Positions 14,952-19,528 of a stretch of DNA of 19,528 nt are shown here, one piece after another. The notes below the pieces were generated by a model. It did no database searches, had not been told where the DNA came from, and saw only the letters and a program-made list of their open reading frames with translations. The translations under genes were made by a program, and so were the position numbers. Within the stretch, counting starts at the first letter, position 1. The number at the start of each line of letters is the position of its first letter. Source of the DNA: an uncultured Lachnospiraceae bacterium (GTDB lineage: Bacteria > Bacillota > Clostridia > Lachnospirales > Lachnospiraceae); NCBI GenBank assembly GCA_947589175.1, contig CANPZR010000017.1:1-19528 (forward strand), given 5' to 3'.

Positions 14952-16703
14952 ATGAAAAAGGAAAAGACACCAAAAACCAAAAAAGCAGCAAGAACACGCA
15001 CGAGAAAGATGGGCATACGGATGAAGATTCTTCTTCCGGTCAGCGGACTGATTCTGCTGATCTGCCTGACACTGGGAATCACGTCCTATCAGCGGATCTC
15101 GGAGGGGATGATCGAGATGGGCGTGGAGGAAGCGGATATGGCGGCGTCCATCGCGCTGGATTCCATTGACGCGAACATGCTTGCCAGCCTGCAGCCGGGC
15201 GCGGAACTTACGTCCAATTACCAGACGCTTTTAGTGCGGATGCGCAAGACCAAAGAGACCTGCGGCATTGCCTATCTGTATACGCTGTACGCCGATGGAG
15301 ATACCGTGCGCTATGGAGTGGATTCCGATGAATCGTCGGAGCACAGCCAGATCGGGGATGAGTTCGAGATACCGTACAGCGATCTGAAAAATGTCTTTGA
15401 GGGCGAGTCCTATGTGCAGGACTATGTGGATGAGGACAATCTCATTTCCGTCTACAAGCCGATCGTGAACCGGTCCGGCATGGTGCAGGGCGTGCTGGGA
15501 TGCGATTATGACGCGTCCGAGGTCGTAGCGCGGCAGAGCGCCACGCTGCGTCAGGTAATCTGGGTGGCGGCGATCTGTCTGGTTGTCGCATTGGCGGTTC
15601 TGAGCTTTGTCGTGGGACGGATCATGAAGAGCCTGCGCGCCGTAGACAGCAAGATCTACGATCTGGTACACAATGAGGGCGACCTGACCCAGAAGCTCGA
15701 TATCAATACGGGCGATGAGATGGAACTGATCGCCAACAACGTCAACACGCTGTTAGAGTACATACGCGGCATCATGCTGAATATTTCCGGCAACTCCCGG
15801 CGGCTGAGCGGTTCCTCTAAAAATGTGGTGGAGAACCTCTCCGGCGCGGAGGTGAATATCGCGGATGTGTCGGCGACCATGGAGGAGATGAGCGCGGCCA
15901 TGGAGGAGACGAACGCCTCGCTGAACCAGATCAATGTCTCTGTGGGGCAGATCCATGAGGCAATCGAACTGATTTCCGCCAACGCCACAAAGGGCAGGGA
16001 TTCTTCTGTTGTCACCATGGAGAAGGTGGCGCAGATTTACAAGAAGGCGGAAAAGGAGCAGAAGAGCGCCCAGAGCATGGCGAGAGAGATGGCGGATACG
16101 GTCAATGAAAAGATCGAGAAATCCCGCGAGGTGGAGCAGATCCGCGAGATGACGGAGAACATCCTGCGGATTTCGGAGCAGACCAGCCTCTTGGCGCTGA
16201 ATGCCAGTATCGAGGCGGCCAGAGCGGGCGAGGCCGGAAAGGGCTTTGCGGTTGTGGCGGATGAGATCGGCAATCTGGCTATGGATTCCGCCGGTACGGC
16301 GACGCAGATCCAGGATGTCAGCAGCGCTGTAATCGAGACGGTCAACGAGCTGGCGGAGAAATCCGAGCAGATGATTAATTTCATGGATAAGACCGCTATG
16401 CAGGGCTACGAGAAGCTGCTGGAGACAAGCGGCAACTACCGCAACGACATCGGTAACATGAATACGATGATGAAGGATTTCGCCGAGGAGAGCGAGCAGC
16501 TGAAGGAGAACATCGACGAGATCAAGGAGGCCATCGCGGCCGTGAGCATCGCCGTGGACGAGAGCGTCAAGGGCGTGGTCAATGTCACGGAGATGTCGGT
16601 GGATTTGACCACGAGAGTGGGAGATATCGGCAACGAGGCCAATTCCAATATGGATATCGCCAACCAGCTTAACGGCGAGGTCGGCAAATTTAAGTTAGAG
16701 TAA
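14952..16703 (+). CDS. Methyl-accepting chemotaxis protein
   Basis: This is a transmembrane chemoreceptor that would signal through CheW/CheA. It has 583 aa. A lysine-rich N-terminus is followed by helix 1 (about 25-46), an extracellular Cache-type sensor of about 150 residues, helix 2 (about 200-220), a HAMP linker (about 221-275) and the coiled-coil signalling domain. The hairpin tip is plain at 409-443: EQTSLLALNASIEAARAGEA, then GKGFAVVADEI. The C-terminus (GKFKLE) has no CheR-binding pentapeptide. The ligand is unknown; the sensor contains YLYTLYADGDTVRYGVDSD. The ATG follows AAAGGGGG by 12 bases, a long spacing, but no better start is visible. Own promoter and terminator make it monocistronic. 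No che or flagellar genes are in the window. Confidence 0.93.
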   Translation: MKKEKTPKTKKAARTRTRKMGIRMKILLPVSGLILLICLTLGITSYQRISEGMIEMGVEEADMAASIALDSIDANMLASLQPGAELTSNYQTLLVRMRKTKETCGIAYLYTLYADGDTVRYGVDSDESSEHSQIGDEFEIPYSDLKNVFEGESYVQDYVDEDNLISVYKPIVNRSGMVQGVLGCDYDASEVVARQSATLRQVIWVAAICLVVALAVLSFVVGRIMKSLRAVDSKIYDLVHNEGDLTQKLDINTGDEMELIANNVNTLLEYIRGIMLNISGNSRRLSGSSKNVVENLSGAEVNIADVSATMEEMSAAMEETNASLNQINVSVGQIHEAIELISANATKGRDSSVVTMEKVAQIYKKAEKEQKSAQSMAREMADTVNEKIEKSREVEQIREMTENILRISEQTSLLALNASIEAARAGEAGKGFAVVADEIGNLAMDSAGTATQIQDVSSAVIETVNELAEKSEQMINFMDKTAMQGYEKLLETSGNYRNDIGNMNTMMKDFAEESEQLKENIDEIKEAIAAVSIAVDESVKGVVNVTEMSVDLTTRVGDIGNEANSNMDIANQLNGEVGKFKLE

Positions 16704-16709
16704 AGTTAC

Positions 16710-16746
16710 GGCCCGGAGCGAGAAATTGTCCGGGCTGTTATTTTTT
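16710..16746 (+). terminator. Rho-independent terminator of the chemoreceptor gene
   Basis: GCCCGGA (16711-16717) pairs with TCCGGGC (16729-16735) around an 11-base loop, and is followed by TGTTATTTTTTA. The hairpin begins seven bases after the stop codon, the usual position. Confidence 0.85.
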
Positions 16747-16760
16747 ATCGAAAATAAAGC

Positions 16761-16817
16761 GTGAGCCATGAGTTCGATAGCTTATGGTTTTACGACGTGT
16801 AAACACCCCGGAAGGGG
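16761..16817 (+). promoter_or_regulatory. Structured leader with ribosome binding site in a hairpin
   Basis: Hairpin 1 pairs 16761-16772 with 16781-16793 (about 12 pairs including G-U, one bulge, loop TTCGATAG). Hairpin 2 is CCCC-GGAA-GGGG (16806-16817), a GNRA-type tetraloop whose 3' arm is the Shine-Dalgarno of the next gene. A short GTGT/ACAC pairing (16797-16806) overlaps its 5' arm and would compete. No promoter was identified between the terminator and this leader. Confidence 0.4.
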
Positions 16818-16826
16818 CTTACTACA

Positions 16827-19421
16827 ATGATAGAGAGGGCGAGGATTATGGCGGCGTTTGAGAGAGTGATGTCGGGGATTCCAGAGATGGATGAGGCACT
16901 GGACAATATACGGCTGGGTGACAACGTGGTGTGGCAGGTGACGAGCCTGGAAGAATTTCATTTATTTTTGGAGCCGTATGTGAGGCAGGCCATAGAGGAC
17001 AAGAGGAACCTGATTTATGTCCGCTTTGCCTCGCACGTTCCTCTGGTGGAGGAACAAGAGGGCGTGAAGGTGACGCGGGTGGAGCTGTCGCACCGGTTCG
17101 AGACATTTACGGTGGAGATCCACAACCTGGTCGAGAGAGAGGGGAGGGACGCCTTTTACGTCTTTGACTGTTTGTCGGAGCTGCAGACGGCCTGGGCCAC
17201 GGACCGGATGATGGGGAATTTCTTCCGGGTGACCTGCCCGTTTTTGTTCGACCTGGACACGGTGGCTTTTTTTCCGCTGATCCGGGGCAAGCACTCCTTC
17301 AAGGCGATTGCCCAGATCCGGGACACGACCCAGTTGCTCTTAGACGTCTATTCCGACGCGAGCCAGGTGTTCGTGCGGCCTCTGAAAGTGTGGAACCGGT
17401 ACTCGGAGACGATGTTTCTCCCCCATGAATACGACAAAAAGAGCGGGGCGTTCCGTCCTCTCCGGGAGGGCGTCCGCGTCAGCCGTTTTTACCAGATTAT
17501 GAATGAGAACCAGATGGCGGGGGCGGATCAGAATATAGATAGCTGGGACCGTTTTTTCACCTTTACGGAGCAGATGTACCGTCAGGGAATGGATGTGACC
17601 GAGGCGTGCGGCCGCATGTGCAATATCATGATGACGAGGGACGACCGCATGAGGGAGCTGATCAAGGCCAATTTTACGCCAGAGGACTATTTTAAAATAA
17701 GAAGCCGGATGATCGGGACCGGCATGATCGGGGGGAAGGCCTGCGGAATGCTGCTGGCGAGAAAGCTGATTGAGAATCACGCGCCGGAGCTGTATGCCCG
17801 ACTGGAGCCCCACGATTCCTATTACATCGGCTCAGATGTGTTCTATTCCTACATCGTTTACAATGATTTCTGGGATATCCGCGTGAGGCAGCGGCGGCGG
17901 GAGGAGTATTTCAGTCTGGCGGACGAGTTTGCCGAGTGCCTCCGGACCGGCGAGTTTTCCGCTACGGAGCGGGAGCAGTTCGAGCGGCTTCTGGATTATT
18001 ACGGCCCGGATCCTATTATTGTGCGGTCGAGCAGCATCCTGGAAGATGGCTTCGGAAACGCTTTTGCGGGAAAATACGACTCGGTATTCTGCGCCAACAG
18101 CGGGACGAGGGAGGAGCGGCTCCGCGAGTTCGAGGAGGCGGTGCGCACGGTGTACGCCAGCACGATGAGCCGCTCGGCGCTGGATTATAGGCTCCGCCGG
18201 GGACTTGAGGGGCGGGATGAGCAGATGGCGCTCTTAGTGCAGCGGGTGTCCGGCTCGCGCTACGAGGATTTCTTCATGCCCTGCGGGGCGGGCGTGGGGT
18301 ATTCCTACAGCCCCTACCGCTGCTTTGAGGACATCGACGCGACCGCCGGCATGCTGCGGCTCGTGATGGGGCTGGGAACCGGCGCGGTGGACCGGGTGCA
18401 GGGCTCCTATCCGCGGCTTGTCAACCTCGACCAGCCGGAAAAGACCGTGGCGGTCACCAGCCGGGAAAAGCACCAGTACTCCCAGCGGCGGGTAGATGTA
18501 ATCGATTTGTCCGCCGGGCGCGTGGAGGGGCGGGAACTCTCCCGGATCGAGGGATGCCTCCCGGCCTATCTGAAAAAGATTATGCTGGAGCACGACTACG
18601 ATGCGGAGGCGATGTTTCGCGACCGGGGACAGCGGCGGGACGTTCTCTTTATCTCCTGCGGCGGCATGGTGAAAAATGAGGCGCTGATGGCGGACATGCG
18701 AAAGCTGATGGAGGTCATTCAGGAAAATTACCAGTACCCGGTGGATGTGGAGTACACGATCAATCTGGACGAGGCGGGGGAGTACGTCATCAATCTTCTG
18801 CAGTGCCGCCCGCTCCAGGTGGCGCATGACCGGGTGGACGTCGCTATTCCGACGGATATTGACAGGGAGAAGATTTTTCTGGAGTGCTGCGGGGCGTCCA
18901 TGGGGCTCTCGGAGAAGATTAAGCTGGATTATGTGGTGATGGTGGATCCGGTGGCGTACTACCAGATGCCCTACAACGACAAGTACAGTGTGGCAAAGGC
19001 CGTGGGAGCGCTGAACTGGCATTTCAGAAATAAGGGGAAGCATTTGATGCTATTGGTGCCGGGGCGCGTCGGCACGACCTCGCCGGAGCTGGGAGTGCCC
19101 ACCTCTTTTTCCGACATCAGCGGATTTGACTGTATCTGCGAGATATCGGAATCCCGCGCCGGGTATGTCCCGGAGCTCTCCTATGGCAGTCATATTTTTC
19201 AGGATCTGGTCGAGGCGGAGATTCTCTATGCCGCTGTGTTTGAAAATGAAAAGACGAGGGTTTTCGCGCCGGAGAAAATCCGCCGCCTGCCTAACCTTCT
19301 GACCGAGTTTTACCCGGCGGGCGAGAGCCTGACTGGGATTATGGGGATTTACTCTGTGGAGGATAAAGAGTGCTATCTGTATCACGATATGAAGACGGAG
19401 CATCTTGCCGCTGTGCTATGA
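16827..19421 (+). CDS. KaiC-like/PPDK ATP-grasp fusion (PEP/pyruvate-binding domain protein)
   Basis: Substrate unknown. It has 864 aa from ATG 16827 (SD AAGGGG, nine bases away); ATG 16848 and 16869 are also possible. Residues about 15-215 resemble a KaiC/RecA fold (GIPEMDEALDNIRLGDNVVW, later DAFYVFDCLSEL) but lack a Walker A P-loop. Residues about 290-662 are the ATP-grasp nucleotide-binding domain of pyruvate phosphate dikinase and PEP synthase: GMIGGKACGM (Lys304), IIVRSSSILEDG (Arg400), GNAFAGKYDSVF, VMGLGTGAVDR (514-523) and the closing QCRP (659-662). There is no phospho-histidine domain and no PEP-binding barrel. The C-terminal 200 residues carry GRVGTTSPELGVP (746 on) and GSHIFQDL (787-794), seen in similar PEP-synthase-like proteins. 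It cannot do a normal dikinase cycle alone, so a separate partner or a different acceptor is likely. Confidence 0.8.
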   Translation: MIERARIMAAFERVMSGIPEMDEALDNIRLGDNVVWQVTSLEEFHLFLEPYVRQAIEDKRNLIYVRFASHVPLVEEQEGVKVTRVELSHRFETFTVEIHNLVEREGRDAFYVFDCLSELQTAWATDRMMGNFFRVTCPFLFDLDTVAFFPLIRGKHSFKAIAQIRDTTQLLLDVYSDASQVFVRPLKVWNRYSETMFLPHEYDKKSGAFRPLREGVRVSRFYQIMNENQMAGADQNIDSWDRFFTFTEQMYRQGMDVTEACGRMCNIMMTRDDRMRELIKANFTPEDYFKIRSRMIGTGMIGGKACGMLLARKLIENHAPELYARLEPHDSYYIGSDVFYSYIVYNDFWDIRVRQRRREEYFSLADEFAECLRTGEFSATEREQFERLLDYYGPDPIIVRSSSILEDGFGNAFAGKYDSVFCANSGTREERLREFEEAVRTVYASTMSRSALDYRLRRGLEGRDEQMALLVQRVSGSRYEDFFMPCGAGVGYSYSPYRCFEDIDATAGMLRLVMGLGTGAVDRVQGSYPRLVNLDQPEKTVAVTSREKHQYSQRRVDVIDLSAGRVEGRELSRIEGCLPAYLKKIMLEHDYDAEAMFRDRGQRRDVLFISCGGMVKNEALMADMRKLMEVIQENYQYPVDVEYTINLDEAGEYVINLLQCRPLQVAHDRVDVAIPTDIDREKIFLECCGASMGLSEKIKLDYVVMVDPVAYYQMPYNDKYSVAKAVGALNWHFRNKGKHLMLLVPGRVGTTSPELGVPTSFSDISGFDCICEISESRAGYVPELSYGSHIFQDLVEAEILYAAVFENEKTRVFAPEKIRRLPNLLTEFYPAGESLTGIMGIYSVEDKECYLYHDMKTEHLAAVL

Positions 19422-19439
19422 GTTGTTGTGATGTGCGGG

Positions 19440-19445
19440 TATAAT
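19440..19445 (+). promoter_or_regulatory. Possible -10 box before the last gene
   Basis: A perfect TATAAT stands 40 bases before the last ATG, but no acceptable -35 box lies 16-18 bases upstream and no TG extension is present. An imperfect GCGC-CTCAAA-GCGC inverted repeat follows at 19449-19462. Confidence 0.3.
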
Positions 19446-19484
19446 AATGCGCCTCAAAGCGCCACGATAGAACAAAGAAGAAAA

Positions 19485-19528
19485 ATGCAGCAGAATAAGT
19501 TAAATCTGCAGGATATTATTCAATCAAA
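19485..19528 (+). CDS. Possible start of a further gene, cut by the window edge
   Basis: An ATG at 19485 opens a frame reading MQQNKLNLQDIIQS to the window end, with AAGAAG a few bases upstream as a weak ribosome binding site. Fourteen codons are too few to name a product. It lies on the same strand as the PPDK-like gene, 63 bases after its stop. Confidence 0.4.
   Translation, partial: MQQNKLNLQDIIQS

Noticed and set aside
16747..16826. c-di-GMP riboswitch in the leader of the PPDK-like gene
   Set aside because: Considered because of the upstream EAL and chemoreceptor genes, but the GEMM core sequences are not present.
16827..19421. Complete pyruvate phosphate dikinase or PEP synthase
   Set aside because: The catalytic His domain and the C-terminal PEP-binding barrel are absent.

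Overview
The window looks like chromosome of a GC-rich member of the Lachnospiraceae (Bacillota, Clostridia). The grounds are the DUF5717/DUF5716 gene pair, a TIGR04086-type membrane protein, AGGAGG-type ribosome binding sites with several GTG/TTG starts, sigma-A-like promoters in AT-rich gaps, and no outer-membrane genes. The genus assignment is inference. No rRNA, tRNA, insertion sequence, phage gene or CRISPR array was seen.

Layout. (1) 43-7052: a clear promoter drives four co-directional genes: a 1184-aa DUF5717 protein (Ig/BACON-like domains plus a long helical-repeat body), a DUF5716 protein with Hsp70/actin-like features, a 255-aa TPR-like protein, and a 412-aa coiled-coil protein with two membrane segments. 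None has an assigned function. Together they are the best candidate here for an undescribed system. (2) 7053-7883: thiE, preceded by about 150 bases made almost wholly of five consecutive hairpins. (3) 7934-9391: a minus-strand PHP-domain phosphoesterase and a divergent four-helix TIGR04086-family membrane protein. (4) 9378-10309: a second hairpin-dense element, then an unrecognised 272-aa protein on the minus strand. (5) 10310-10645: an AT-rich divergent control region with a 33-bp imperfect direct repeat, a five-unit 13-bp-period GAATTT array and a strong extended -10 promoter. (6) 10646-14850: a Wzy/O-antigen-ligase-like polytopic protein overlapping by 4 bases a GGDEF-GAF-GGDEF-EAL protein whose EAL domain keeps its catalytic residues while both GGDEF sites are degenerate. 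(7) 14878-16746: a Cache-type chemoreceptor with its own promoter and a rho-independent terminator. (8) 16747-19421: a structured leader, then an 864-aa protein joining a P-loop-less KaiC-like domain to the ATP-grasp (PEP/pyruvate-binding) domain of PPDK/PEP synthase, without the phospho-histidine or PEP-binding domains. (9) 19485-end: possibly the start of one more gene.

Working together. Regions 6 and 7 point to surface behaviour: a polysaccharide polymerase/ligase-type enzyme translationally coupled to a c-di-GMP phosphodiesterase, followed by a chemoreceptor. The DUF5717-DUF5716 operon may be a cytosolic assembly (helical scaffold plus Hsp70/actin-like ATPase plus TPR adaptor) tied to the membrane by its fourth gene. 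That model comes from domain architecture and gene order only.
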